Position numbers and translations under genes: made by a program
Notes under the pieces: generated by a model
Told to the model about the DNA's origin: nothing
The model's database searches: none
The model's input: only the letters and a program-made list of their open reading frames with translations
Assembly: GCA_045656005.1 (NCBI GenBank)
Contig: JAZOQG010000050.1
Span: 1 to 47,080 of the forward strand
Direction: 5' to 3'
Length of the DNA stretch: 47,080 nucleotides
Source: JAZNQN01 sp045656005
GTDB taxonomy: Bacteria; Bacillota; Clostridia; UMGS1883; UMGS1540
Shown: piece by piece, positions 23,660-32,921 of the stretch
Layout: every line of letters begins with the position of its first letter
Numbering within the stretch: position 1 is the first letter of the stretch

Positions 23660-25753
23660 CTATTTTTCAATTGCTTCTGTTTCTCTTACCCAGTCCCAGA
23701 AATCTTCTTTATATTCTTTGCCAAGCTCTGTATTATAGCTTTGTCCGCAAAGGCGGTGAACATCTCTTATGATATCACATGTAATAACAACTGCATTACC
23801 ATCGCTTTCAGCGCCGCCAAGACTTATCGGGGCTCCCTGGTAATTTACAACAGTGCTTCCCGGCATAATGGAAAAACCACCGTCATCGTGATGATACCAC
23901 ATTGTTTGCTCATAAGTTCTGTCAAGGAACGAAACAAGAGCATCATCGAGCATTTTCACTGTGTTTTCATCAAGATTATCACCATAGCTTTGCACCGCCG
24001 TTTGTACAAGGGCTACCCTGTTCCACACATTACAGTTTGCAACGTCACTTTCTTCGTTTTCAGAAATGTACAAAACGCTTTCAATCATCTTGTCTATATA
24101 TGGATAAGGCTCAGTCGAGGTTGTAAACCAGTTACAAATTTTAAGTGCACCGTTTAGCGCATTGTTTGTAAGATCAGCTCCCCAAAGACCAGTTTCGGGA
24201 TTTTGTGTTTCCTTAAGAAACTCAAATGTCATATCTCCGTAACCGAGAGCAAGTATCATAGACTTATTTGCACCGATTGTAGAACAGGAATAATATGGAT
24301 CATAGTCCATATCAAGGTTTTCAAGATGCTCTGCATATGCCTCTTCGCTTTGCAGAAATTCAGGTAATGAGTCGGTGTTTATATCTGCAGAGCCTTCCTC
24401 GGAAATTTCTTCTCCGTCATCTACAAATCGCTCGCTCGGTGTAAGATAAAGCGTTTCCGCCTCAAGATACTGCAAAAGCTTAAGTGCCGCTGTAAGATCT
24501 CTTCCTCTTTTAAGCTCACCAACATTTTTGCCGTAGGCAACATCGTAGAAGTATCCGTCATCCTCATCCTGAAGCCCCTGAATATATTCCACAAGCTTAT
24601 CTCGAATATCCTCCGGCACAGAACCTTCCCATGAGGTTTTATCAATAACGCCGGTAAATCTTAAAAAGTCAAATATAAAGTTTGTGCTTTCAATCGTTGT
24701 ACGAAATTCATTGTTTACCCTTGAACTTTCGCAAAAGTAAAATCCGCCGGAAATTGGGTCATACATACTTGCGGCCCATTTATATGTGTCTTCAGTAAAC
24801 AAATCATTGTACTTATCAAGTACTGCTGAAAGCTCGGGAGAAATCTTTTTGTCTGTTTCCACAGGAGCCATTTCGTCAAGCCCTTTGTCCTCCACAGGCA
24901 TACTGCCGTCTTCTCTCGGAGGATAGAATTTAACCTCGCATATGGAGTTCCAAAGATTTGCCGATGAGCCCATGCCGATATATCTTATATACTTTGCCTT
25001 TTCACCTTTAAGGTCAAAGGGCTGCATATCAAGCTGCATAATACTTTTACCATTATATACTTCTTCCCAGTTTTCTCCGTCTTCGGATACTTCAAGAGAA
25101 AAGATGGCAAATCTTTCATTTCCACAGTAAAACGCCATGCCTGCATAGCCTACTTCTACCGCTTCTTCAAGTTCAAATTTTATCCATTGCTTTTTGCCCT
25201 CAGCAGACCATCTTGACTCGTAATCGCCATCAACCGTGTTGCCTGGCACGTTACCATCGTTTGAAGATGCAATAACTTCTTTAACCTTAAGATACGGAAT
25301 TTCTTCTTTTTCATTTTCCTCTTTTTTTGCAGTCCTGTTAATAATTACTTTTCTGTTTTCCCCATCCCAGTCAACCGTTGCACCAAGTGCCTCAGAAACA
25401 AATCTTACAGGAACAAGTGTTCTTCCGTTGATTATTAAAGGTTCACTGTCAAGCACTTTTACTTCTTCGCCAATTTTGGCATTAACGCTTCCAATAACCA
25501 ACTCAACGGAAACTCCATCTTTCACGGCTGTTACCTTTTTGAGTTCATCATCCCAGTCCACCTCTGCGCCGAAAGCCTCAAAAATGCCTCTCATGGGTAC
25601 CATGGTTCTATCTTTGATAATCTGCGGAGGAACATCATATTCCTGCAAAACCCCATCAATTTCAACAGATATTTCACCATCTGCCAAAACCGTTAGGTTC
25701 ATAACACCCAAAAGAAAAAACAGCGAAAGTAAAATGCATAAATTTTTCTTCAT
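23660..25753 (-). CDS. Stalk-domain, discoidin and alpha-toroid secreted protein
   Basis: A 697-residue exported protein. The signal peptide is at 1-24 (ends near VLADG). Two copper-amine-oxidase-N-like stalk repeats at about 27-145 both carry RTMVPMRGIFEAFG or RTLVPVRFVSEALG with VDWD, followed by a discoidin-like F5/8 type C domain (about 150-285, WSAEGKKQWIKFELEEAVEVG). The alpha-toroid domain (about 310-697) carries SGGFYF, LKRGRDLTAA, LWGAD, GALKICNWF and GGAESDGNA. Stalk domains are common on clostridial cell-surface proteins. Its toroid is paralogous to residues 25-420 of the 818-residue protein. It probably binds and processes a polymer at the cell surface. Confidence 0.75.
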   Translation of the reverse strand: MKKNLCILLSLFFLLGVMNLTVLADGEISVEIDGVLQEYDVPPQIIKDRTMVPMRGIFEAFGAEVDWDDELKKVTAVKDGVSVELVIGSVNAKIGEEVKVLDSEPLIINGRTLVPVRFVSEALGATVDWDGENRKVIINRTAKKEENEKEEIPYLKVKEVIASSNDGNVPGNTVDGDYESRWSAEGKKQWIKFELEEAVEVGYAGMAFYCGNERFAIFSLEVSEDGENWEEVYNGKSIMQLDMQPFDLKGEKAKYIRYIGMGSSANLWNSICEVKFYPPREDGSMPVEDKGLDEMAPVETDKKISPELSAVLDKYNDLFTEDTYKWAASMYDPISGGFYFCESSRVNNEFRTTIESTNFIFDFLRFTGVIDKTSWEGSVPEDIRDKLVEYIQGLQDEDDGYFYDVAYGKNVGELKRGRDLTAALKLLQYLEAETLYLTPSERFVDDGEEISEEGSADINTDSLPEFLQSEEAYAEHLENLDMDYDPYYSCSTIGANKSMILALGYGDMTFEFLKETQNPETGLWGADLTNNALNGALKICNWFTTSTEPYPYIDKMIESVLYISENEESDVANCNVWNRVALVQTAVQSYGDNLDENTVKMLDDALVSFLDRTYEQTMWYHHDDGGFSIMPGSTVVNYQGAPISLGGAESDGNAVVITCDIIRDVHRLCGQSYNTELGKEYKEDFWDWVRETEAIEK

Positions 25754-25771
25754 CCAATTCTCCTTTCTTTA

Positions 25772-28597
25772 TTAATATCCGCCTATCCATTTTGCATTTA
25801 CAGGTTCTTTCCAGTTATAAATAAATACTTCAAAAGCACTGTTATACTGAATTCTTACCACAACTGACTGATTTGGATTATCAGGGTCTATGTCAGTTGC
25901 ACTACCTTTAACTATAGTATCTCTTGCTTCATCATACACATAGTATCTTGAATAGTTAGCAGTAACAGGAAAAATTCTTTCAAGATACCCCTTTGTGTTA
26001 GTGGTATATCCCATTGTAAATCCGTTTGTAGTAACACCCTTTACATCTGCATGCATACATACACCCATTTCATCATACCATGGAGAATTAAGTTTATAGT
26101 ATACATCCTGTCCTTTTCTCATTACCCAATCTCCAAATGTGTCTTTATATAAAAGCCACTGCGGAGATGTAGATGTATATGGTGGTGTTTCGGATGTAGG
26201 CTGTTTTTTATGAGGAGTAAACAACTTGACAATTCTTATTACATCGGGCGATGTTGCAACTCTTATCACGTCACCCTTTTCAAGTTTTAAATCTTCATCT
26301 TTGATTTGAGTAGATGTTGTATCTACTTCATACTCAACCTTTCCATTTTGCGAAAATCCGTAAATTTTGATTGTAGGATAGCCCTCGTCATCGAGCGTTT
26401 GTGCCACATAATCAACCATTATATGCTGAACTGCAGGGATAGAACCGCTGCCACCGCTATGTGGGTCTGAAAAAACAATTACTGATGCTTCTCTTCCGCC
26501 GTTCATATCGTAAGCACGCAGATTATACACATGTCGGTAATCTGTTCCTGAAGTTCTGTTAAAATATGCCACGTTGTTTACGACCTGCATTTCTTTTTCA
26601 TAGTCAATAAGATTTGCCCCTGCAGGTATCTCAGGAATTTTAATACAAATTGTTCCTTTCAATGACACAATATTGGAAAATGTACCATAACTGTCATCAA
26701 CCTTAGCCCAAAGCAAAGATTTATTTGCTGTATTAGGTGTGTTTGTACCGTGGTTTATGCCTGTATCCACGTCGTAATTATAATAGTAGTCAAGCGTAAA
26801 TTCAGTTTCCTTCTCGTCAAAAGGTTCTGCAGTATTATTTCCTGCTGTGAAAATTTTTGTTATCTTTCCATCAGCATTTGAAACAAAACGAATGAGCTGA
26901 TGTTCAAATATTCCGCCGGATGTGAAGTGTCTCATTATTTCATCTGCCGTTTTTACAGGATTGTCATTTATAAATAATTTATCATCATTTACATAACTTT
27001 TAGCTTTACCGTCTGTTCCGAAAATTCTGAAGGTTACACTTTTTGCTGCAGCCAAACCATTACCCTCAGGTGCCGCCGCAATAAGATAACCATATTTTCC
27101 TTCACCGCTTGAAATTTCAACTCCGCCAATTTTACCATCGTACGTGAGATAATATTTCTTTTCCTCACCAAGAACTACATGTCCCGTGTCATTCATAATT
27201 GCTTGTGCCATCGGGAAAGTGGTGCCATCGGAAAACTTAATATCTTTGTCATCAACCTCAACAGCAGTTGCTTTCATGCTTTTATTTGCAATATAAACGG
27301 TTACAACAGACGAGTCTTCGCTTTTCTGAACAGTTAAAACATTTTTAGCCTTTATTTTCTTAAACTCTACAGGCTCACCATCGTAGTAAAATGTTATATC
27401 ATTTTTACTGTCCGAAACATCAAAGACATATTTTTTGTCGGTAAATGCATCATACACAGCATAGGTTGATGTATTTGTTCTGTCAACAAATATTGTTTCA
27501 TTCTCATCTATTATAACTACATCAGCAATACTGTTTAAGTCGTTGTCTATCAATGTTATTTTTCCGTCTTTAATATTAAGCTTTTGGGTTGAAGGAGCAG
27601 CATACTTTTTGTTATAAATAAAAGGTGCGCCGCTTATATTAATCTCTTCGTTTGATTCGCCCTTGGCATACACTATTTTTTTCAAGTCCGTGCCGCCCAA
27701 AATATCCTCGGCCAAAATTTCATATGTCTTAATATTTTTGTCTATTGAATAGCTTACAACCTCTTTTTGACCCGATACGTTTGTTTTATAATACACATTT
27801 ACTTTATATCCCAACATGCCGGAAATGTTACTGTTTCCAACCGCAAAGCTTTCGCCGTCAATCATAACATAACCATCTGCGCTTTTTCCTCCATCAAGCG
27901 CTGTATGGCGATTAGCTGTGATAACGCCAGTTGCTTTGTCCATCTTATGCCATTTAGTCAAAGGATTGTCTCCCTCAAAGCTTTTATATGTGCCGCTCAT
28001 GTCTACATTATAAAGTATATCGGTATCGAGTGCATTATAAATAATTTGTGCCCCATCACCCCAGGTACATGCGGTTCCATCGCCCAAAATAACATTTGTC
28101 AAAAGTCCAAGAGTGTAGCCTACCGTAATATAGCCCACTGAATATCCGCCGGCAGCTTCTGCATGTACGTTATAACCCAGTGCAGATACAATAATCTTTA
28201 TAGCCTGCTCCGATGCCACTGTGTCGTCAGGGCGAAATGTTCCGTCGCCAAAGCCATTTATTATTCCCATATCAACCGCAGCTTTTATTGCTCCGCTGTG
28301 TGGGTTTTCGGCTGCTACATCCGAAAAAGATGTATCGCATGGCGAAAGCATGTCACCAACTCCACACATTTTCATTACCGCACTTACAAATTCCCCTCGT
28401 TTTACTGGAGCAGAGACATCAAATTCTTCACCGGTTACTATTCCCATTGCCGAAAGGGTATTAACTGCTTCCATGTACTTACCAAGGGGCGGTAGCGTCT
28501 TTACTTCTTCGCTTTCCTCCGCAGCGCTTACAAAAGTAAACATTGAAGAAAGCAATGCAAGCAGAAGCAACAAAGAAATAATTTTTCTTTTCATCAT
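25772..28597 (-). CDS. S-layer homology domain surface protein
   Basis: A 941-residue exported protein. The signal peptide MMKRKIISLLLLLALLSSMF ends near VSA-A. Three S-layer homology repeats fill about residues 38-195: a first with MGIVTGEEFDV and VKRGEFVSAV, a second with FSDVAAENPHSGAIKAA and GIINGFGDGTFRPDDTVASEQA, and a degenerate third with LGLLTNVILGDG and TWGDGAQIIYNAL. The 740-residue remainder is beta-rich with no recognised catalytic motif. SLH repeats bind pyruvylated secondary wall polymer, so this protein anchors at the cell wall. As the first surface gene of the block it likely serves as a scaffold or capture protein. Confidence 0.85.
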   Translation of the reverse strand: MMKRKIISLLLLLALLSSMFTFVSAAEESEEVKTLPPLGKYMEAVNTLSAMGIVTGEEFDVSAPVKRGEFVSAVMKMCGVGDMLSPCDTSFSDVAAENPHSGAIKAAVDMGIINGFGDGTFRPDDTVASEQAIKIIVSALGYNVHAEAAGGYSVGYITVGYTLGLLTNVILGDGTACTWGDGAQIIYNALDTDILYNVDMSGTYKSFEGDNPLTKWHKMDKATGVITANRHTALDGGKSADGYVMIDGESFAVGNSNISGMLGYKVNVYYKTNVSGQKEVVSYSIDKNIKTYEILAEDILGGTDLKKIVYAKGESNEEINISGAPFIYNKKYAAPSTQKLNIKDGKITLIDNDLNSIADVVIIDENETIFVDRTNTSTYAVYDAFTDKKYVFDVSDSKNDITFYYDGEPVEFKKIKAKNVLTVQKSEDSSVVTVYIANKSMKATAVEVDDKDIKFSDGTTFPMAQAIMNDTGHVVLGEEKKYYLTYDGKIGGVEISSGEGKYGYLIAAAPEGNGLAAAKSVTFRIFGTDGKAKSYVNDDKLFINDNPVKTADEIMRHFTSGGIFEHQLIRFVSNADGKITKIFTAGNNTAEPFDEKETEFTLDYYYNYDVDTGINHGTNTPNTANKSLLWAKVDDSYGTFSNIVSLKGTICIKIPEIPAGANLIDYEKEMQVVNNVAYFNRTSGTDYRHVYNLRAYDMNGGREASVIVFSDPHSGGSGSIPAVQHIMVDYVAQTLDDEGYPTIKIYGFSQNGKVEYEVDTTSTQIKDEDLKLEKGDVIRVATSPDVIRIVKLFTPHKKQPTSETPPYTSTSPQWLLYKDTFGDWVMRKGQDVYYKLNSPWYDEMGVCMHADVKGVTTNGFTMGYTTNTKGYLERIFPVTANYSRYYVYDEARDTIVKGSATDIDPDNPNQSVVVRIQYNSAFEVFIYNWKEPVNAKWIGGY

Positions 28598-28617
28598 TAC
28601 ACTTCCTTCCTTAAGAT

Positions 28618-29670
28618 TTATTTTTTGAGCTTTTGTATGCTATAATCCGGTTCTTCCGCCTTTCCTGTTTCGCAGGATTTTACAATCGCACAACAAACCG
28701 CAACTGTTTTTCCACCCTCAATACCATTTACCTCTGGATATGTATCATTTAAAATACATTCAACAAAATCCTTCACTTCTTCACCAACATTGTGATTGTT
28801 TATTATAACAGGAATTCTGCATTCAATTGTTTGTGTTTCAATTTCATCGGTATAATTCTCGCTACCTTCATTTTCTTTTTTGAAGAGACTTAACGTTTCG
28901 GAGTTGTTGTCAACAATTATTGTGCCTTCTGAACCATATATAACTGTACGCATTGTATATTTTCTCTTACAACCGATTGATGTAAACACCTTACCAACCA
29001 CGTCATTTGGAAATTTCATAATTGCAACAGTACAATCATCTGTAGGCCATGTTGTAAGTATCTTGTGGTTTCCGTAAGCAAAAACCTCGTACGGGTCACC
29101 GCAAAGCCAACGCATAAGGTCAACCGCATGACATCCGCCTCCTATCATGGGATGACGGGGTGATGCGGGGTCAAAACGCCATGTTGCATCCGTCTTTTTG
29201 GAATAATCGTGTGCATATTCAGATTCAACAAAATATACTTCTCCGATTTCTCCTCTTTCTATCATCTGCTTTGCCAAAACAAAGCTTGGTGTTTTTCTGC
29301 AAATTTGTCCAACCATTAACTTTCTGCCTGTTTTGTTTGATGCCTCAACCATTGCCTTGCAATCTTCAAGATTAAGTGCCATAGGCTTTTCGCACAAAAC
29401 GTCTTTTCCTGCCTCCATAGCAGCTATAGCAACCTCTCTGTGAATTTGGTCCGGAAGCGCGAGGGTTACGGCATCTATATCATCATTTTTCAAAAGTTCT
29501 TTATAGTCAAGATAATAAGGCACACCATAATTTTCCGATGCCTTTTTTGCCACATCCTCCAAAACATCGCACACTGCTACAAGCTCCGCGTTGTCATTTG
29601 CCTTAATTCCTCTTATATGCGCATTACCAAAGCTCCTTACGCCGATAACGCCTATTCTTACCTTTTTCAT
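28618..29670 (-). CDS. Gfo/Idh/MocA-family oxidoreductase (operon leader)
   Basis: A 350-residue NAD(P)-dependent dehydrogenase. It has the Rossmann motif GVRSFGNAHIRGI, lysine motif CEKPMA, and HPMIGGGCHAVDLMRWL with the conserved His of the substrate barrel. It is closest in pattern to the inositol 2-dehydrogenase-like part of the family. It is the first gene of the long minus-strand block, 20 bases before the S-layer gene, and shares the intergenic region with the AraC gene. Being first, it likely acts on the main substrate. AAAGGAA precedes the ATG. Confidence 0.88.
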   Translation of the reverse strand: MKKVRIGVIGVRSFGNAHIRGIKANDNAELVAVCDVLEDVAKKASENYGVPYYLDYKELLKNDDIDAVTLALPDQIHREVAIAAMEAGKDVLCEKPMALNLEDCKAMVEASNKTGRKLMVGQICRKTPSFVLAKQMIERGEIGEVYFVESEYAHDYSKKTDATWRFDPASPRHPMIGGGCHAVDLMRWLCGDPYEVFAYGNHKILTTWPTDDCTVAIMKFPNDVVGKVFTSIGCKRKYTMRTVIYGSEGTIIVDNNSETLSLFKKENEGSENYTDEIETQTIECRIPVIINNHNVGEEVKDFVECILNDTYPEVNGIEGGKTVAVCCAIVKSCETGKAEEPDYSIQKLKK

Positions 29671-29702
29671 AGTTTTTTTCCTTTCTGTATAACTTTAATT
29701 TC

Positions 29703-29708
29703 ATTATA
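29703..29708 (-). promoter_or_regulatory. -10 box of the sugar-block promoter
   Basis: TATAAT on the minus strand, about 35 bases before the leader gene. The -35 region has no good match (nearest is GGAAGT or TTGTGG), as expected of a promoter that needs an activator. The AraC gene faces it across the same 223-base intergenic region. Confidence 0.5.
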
Positions 29709-29830
29709 GCATAACGTATTTATAAACTTCCACAAATATAATGAAACAAAACAACATTATTTTGAACTTGCAGATAAATATGGAAAAACTACTGTTTTTT
29801 GTAATTTTTATAGTGTTTTTAAGTTTTTTA

Positions 29831-29858
29831 TTGACATTGAAATCATTTTTGATATAAT
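29831..29858 (+). promoter_or_regulatory. Promoter of the divergent AraC gene
   Basis: TTGACA (29831-29836) and TATAAT (29853-29858), both perfect, with a 16-base spacer. The ATG follows 35 bases downstream. A strong constitutive promoter is predicted. Confidence 0.75.
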
Positions 29859-29893
29859 AAAATTAAGATTATTTGAACTTTCGAGGTGTATTT

Positions 29894-30844
29894 ATGCGTT
29901 TTACGGGATACGATTTTTATAACAAATCTGACATCGCTTCAAGCGTTTCCAGAGCACTTATATATTCCTATGCAAAAAATGTTGATACCCCCATTGCTTT
30001 TCGCCACTACAAATACAAACGCGTAGGTGATATTGGCTTTGGTCATATTGACGGGAGGGCAAACTGTTGTATTTTTGTGTATATGTCTGGTGAATTTGGA
30101 TATATTACCGATAAAAGTATCTATAACTTATCCTACGGAGATGTTTTTATTGCAAGAGAATCAGAAACCTTTTTCTTTAAATGCAACACAATTACAAATC
30201 TTGATTTTTATCAGATTGACATTCCTTGCTGCTTTTTTGACATGGTTTCAAACTCAGATTATTTTAAAAAAATTTTTTATGACCGTCCCAAAGGTCAAAA
30301 AAATGTTATTTCACTCTCTCCTGACAGAAAACGTTCCTTTATTGACAGACTTAAAAAAATAGAGCATATCATTGAACGAAACTCCGTTTCGGTAGATATG
30401 CTTGCATATTCTTATATTCTTCAAATAATTGATATTCTCTACCATGGCTTTGACAGAAATGACCAGGATACACTGGATCATTCTGCTCCTCCATGTGTTA
30501 TTTCTGCAGTTAATTATATAAAACAAAATTATCTTTATATTACCAATATTGACGAAATTTCAACGCACACCGGCACAAGCACCTCTTACCTTTGCAGAAC
30601 ATTTAAAAAAATTCTCAACTGCACAGTAAACGGATATATCCAACAACTTCGCATTTCTCACGCAAAATATCTCCTTGACAGTGGTAGCGACGTAACAGAT
30701 GCCTGCTTTAACTCGGGCTTTAATAACTACTCATATTTTATAAAGGTTTTCAGAGAATCGGTTGGTTTAACGCCATATAAATATAGTAAAACGCAAAGTC
30801 TTGACACCAGTAATGACATACAAAAAATATTAGATGAAGAGTGA
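29894..30844 (+). CDS. AraC-family regulator of the sugar block
   Basis: A transcription regulator of about 316 residues. An N-terminal cupin-like sensor region (1-200, ESETFFFKC to YQIDIP) is followed by two AraC helix-turn-helix motifs at the C-terminus (ISTHTGTSTSYLCRTFKK and VTDACFNSGFNNYSYFIKVFRES, closing with GLTPYKYSK). The ATG at 29894 has AGGTG six bases upstream; the frame also opens at a TTG 21 bases earlier without a ribosome site. It is divergent from the long sugar block, so it probably activates the leader promoter when the inducer sugar binds. Confidence 0.9.
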   Translation: MRFTGYDFYNKSDIASSVSRALIYSYAKNVDTPIAFRHYKYKRVGDIGFGHIDGRANCCIFVYMSGEFGYITDKSIYNLSYGDVFIARESETFFFKCNTITNLDFYQIDIPCCFFDMVSNSDYFKKIFYDRPKGQKNVISLSPDRKRSFIDRLKKIEHIIERNSVSVDMLAYSYILQIIDILYHGFDRNDQDTLDHSAPPCVISAVNYIKQNYLYITNIDEISTHTGTSTSYLCRTFKKILNCTVNGYIQQLRISHAKYLLDSGSDVTDACFNSGFNNYSYFIKVFRESVGLTPYKYSKTQSLDTSNDIQKILDEE

Positions 30845-30871
30845 AAATATATAGTATATATGCACTTTAGA

Positions 30872-30898
30872 GTAGATTGTGTAGATTGTGTATATTGC
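30872..30898. repeat. Three 9-bp direct repeats upstream of the recombinase
   Basis: GTAGATTGT, GTAGATTGT and GTATATTGC lie head to tail. They fall in the 220-base stretch between the AraC and recombinase genes. They may be binding repeats of a recombinase or regulator; alternatively they are simple slippage. Confidence 0.45.
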
Positions 30899-30925
30899 AC
30901 ATCTCGCCCCTTCTCCGCCAAGGGG

Positions 30926-30963
30926 GGTGTAAAATACCTCCCTTCTTTACACCTACTATAATT
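30926..30963 (+). terminator. Possible terminator or alternative hairpin after the AraC gene
   Basis: GGTGTAAA (30926-30933) pairs with TTTACACC (30956-30963). A competing stem can form between AAGGGGGGT (30920-30928) and ACCTCCCTT (30946-30954) with one mismatch. No clear T-run follows. The mutually exclusive stems are unusual for a plain terminator. Confidence 0.4.
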
Positions 30964-30997
30964 ATTAAAAAGGAAATATTTCTTTATCAAAACCCTC

Positions 30998-31026
30998 TTG
31001 CAACTTCATTCTATTCGTGCTATAAT
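30998..31026 (+). promoter_or_regulatory. Promoter of the large recombinase gene
   Basis: TTGCAA (30998-31003) and TATAAT (31021-31026) with a 17-base spacer, 39 bases before the start codon. Confidence 0.65.
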
Positions 31027-31064
31027 TTATATAATGATACAACGAACTTTTGAGGTGAAATACT

Positions 31065-32732
31065 TTGAATATACATCAGATCAGAGAACAACTTAAATTT
31101 AAGACTATATACGAAATCCCTATGAGGGTTACTTTTTATGCCCGTGTATCTTCCGAAAAGGACGAGCAGCTTAATTCTCTCGACAACCAGATTACTTATT
31201 ACACTGACCTTATCAAAAAAAATCCTCAATGGGATTATGTGCCGGGGTACATTGACGAAGGTATATCGGGCATATCCACTCAAAAGCGCGAGAATTTTAA
31301 TCAGATGATTGAAGATGCAAAAAGTGATATGTTTGATTTTGTTATTACAAAGGAAATTTCTCGTTTTGCAAGAAACACCCTTGACAGTATAGGGTTTACC
31401 CGTGAACTTTTAAAAAACGGTGTTGGAGTTTTCTTTCAAAACGATAACATCAATACACTTGACGAGGACTCGGAGCTTCGCCTTTCCATTATGTCATCCA
31501 TTGCACAGGATGAGCTTAGAAAATTGTCCTCTCGTATCAAGTTCGGTCATCAGCAGGCAATAAAAAACCATGTTGTGCTTGGCAACAGCAGAATTTTCGG
31601 TTATGACAAAAAGGATAAGAAACTTGTTATAAACGAAGAAGAGGCAAAGATGGTTCGCGAGCTTTTTGAGCTTTACTCAACCGACCAATACAGTATGAAG
31701 CAGATTGAGGACATTTTCTGGAACAGAGGATATCGAAATCGCAACGGCAACAAAATTGCTCATTCTACAATGGCGAATACTATTTCCAATCCCAAATACA
31801 AGGGCTATTATGTTGGCAACAAGGTTAAAATAGTCGATATGTTTACAAAGAAACAGCATTTTCTTCCACCAGAAGAATGGGTTATGTTTAAGGACGAAAC
31901 CGGCGAGATTGTACCTGCCATTGTAAGTGAGGAGCTATGGGATGCAGCAAATACTGTGCTTGAAAGACGCAGTAAAGATGTAAAAAACAGACAAAATATA
32001 TGTAACCACGCAAATCTTTTAACGGGTAAGCTTTTCTGCACTCATTGCGGTAAAGCATATTATCGCCGTGACAGTGTAGATAAACAAGGTAACAAAAACA
32101 GCAAGTGGGTTTGCAGCGGCAAAATAAATAATGGCGCAGACTCTTGCCCATCTTTTGCAATTTATGAAGAAGAAATAAAGCCCATTCTTTTTGATGTGTT
32201 CAATGAAACATCTCCTGTGGCGGAGGATTTGGTTGAGTCCTACATTGAAATGTATAAAACCATAGATGCAAACGGTGAAATGCTCAAGGATATAGAAAAA
32301 TTAAAAGTACAAATTGAACATGAGCAGAAAAAGAAACGGAAAATTCTTGATTACAACTTAAACGGTGATTTGGACGATAAAGAATATATTCAGATGAACA
32401 AAGAATGTAATGCCGCAATTGCCGAGCTTGAAAAAGAACTTTTCGATTTGCAGGAACAGCAAAATTCCAAGGATGATTTTAAAAAATATATTGATGAAAT
32501 CAGAAGTGTTTTAACCGCAGCTCAAAAGGATGCGGTTAACGGAATTATATCAAAAGAGTTTGTAAACAAGTATATTGATAAAATTTTTGTCACTCCCGAA
32601 GGTGACACCATGAAGCTTGAAATCAAGATTTTCACAGGCAAAATGTGCGAAAAACATCTTTCAAAAATCAAAAGTCGCACGGGACACACTTTTAAGAAAA
32701 TGATTCAGTCTTACGAGAATAACTTGAAATAA
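31065..32732 (+). CDS. Large serine recombinase (integrase/transposase type)
   Basis: A 555-residue large serine recombinase. The catalytic domain starts FYARVSSEKDEQLNSLDNQ with nucleophile near S29 and has KEISRFARNTLDS. A recombinase domain follows at about 170-290 (RIFGYDKKDKKLVINEEEA, YKGYYVGNK), then a zinc ribbon at about 325-365 (CTHCGKAYYRR to CPSFAIYEEE) and a coiled coil at about 390-450. Such enzymes integrate phages or move Tn4451-type elements between attP and attB. The start is TTG at 31065 with GAGGTG seven bases upstream. No other mobile-element gene is beside it, so it may be a stranded remnant or a self-moving unit. Confidence 0.92.
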   Translation: MNIHQIREQLKFKTIYEIPMRVTFYARVSSEKDEQLNSLDNQITYYTDLIKKNPQWDYVPGYIDEGISGISTQKRENFNQMIEDAKSDMFDFVITKEISRFARNTLDSIGFTRELLKNGVGVFFQNDNINTLDEDSELRLSIMSSIAQDELRKLSSRIKFGHQQAIKNHVVLGNSRIFGYDKKDKKLVINEEEAKMVRELFELYSTDQYSMKQIEDIFWNRGYRNRNGNKIAHSTMANTISNPKYKGYYVGNKVKIVDMFTKKQHFLPPEEWVMFKDETGEIVPAIVSEELWDAANTVLERRSKDVKNRQNICNHANLLTGKLFCTHCGKAYYRRDSVDKQGNKNSKWVCSGKINNGADSCPSFAIYEEEIKPILFDVFNETSPVAEDLVESYIEMYKTIDANGEMLKDIEKLKVQIEHEQKKKRKILDYNLNGDLDDKEYIQMNKECNAAIAELEKELFDLQEQQNSKDDFKKYIDEIRSVLTAAQKDAVNGIISKEFVNKYIDKIFVTPEGDTMKLEIKIFTGKMCEKHLSKIKSRTGHTFKKMIQSYENNLK

Positions 32733-32793
32733 GTTTTCTAAAATTATTTAATTTGAAATTTCCCCGTACGAAGGTACGGCAATTTTCAACACC

Positions 32794-32850
32794 AAAAGAG
32801 GATGTTAAAAAGTTTTCTTTTTAGCACCCTCTTTTATATTAATTTTTTTT
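32794..32850 (+). terminator. Terminator after the recombinase gene
   Basis: AAAAGAGG (32794-32801) pairs with CCTCTTTT (32828-32835), with an inner GTTAAAAAG/CTTTTTAGC stem and a T-run at 32843-32850. A smaller stem, CCGTAC/GTACGG (32764-32769, 32774-32779), lies just upstream. Confidence 0.75.
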
Positions 32851-32878
32851 GCACTTTACAATTGTATAATTTTATGAT
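32849..32878 (+). promoter_or_regulatory. Possible promoter of the SGNH hydrolase gene
   Basis: TTGCAC (32849-32854) and TATGAT (32873-32878) with 18 bases between. A TATAAT at 32865-32870 is a stronger -10 but has only an AT-run at -35. Confidence 0.4.
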
Positions 32879-32921
32879 AAAATTTCCTTGTCAGTAAATT
32901 TTAAAAAAGAGGGCAATTATT

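Noticed and set aside
25236..25775. 179-codon Ser/Thr-rich plus-strand frame
   Set aside because: It is the reverse of the stalk-domain gene; the Ser/Thr richness comes from the antisense of acidic codons.
30872..30898. Short repeats as a possible CRISPR array
   Set aside because: The units are 9 bp and directly adjacent without spacers, and no cas gene is nearby.
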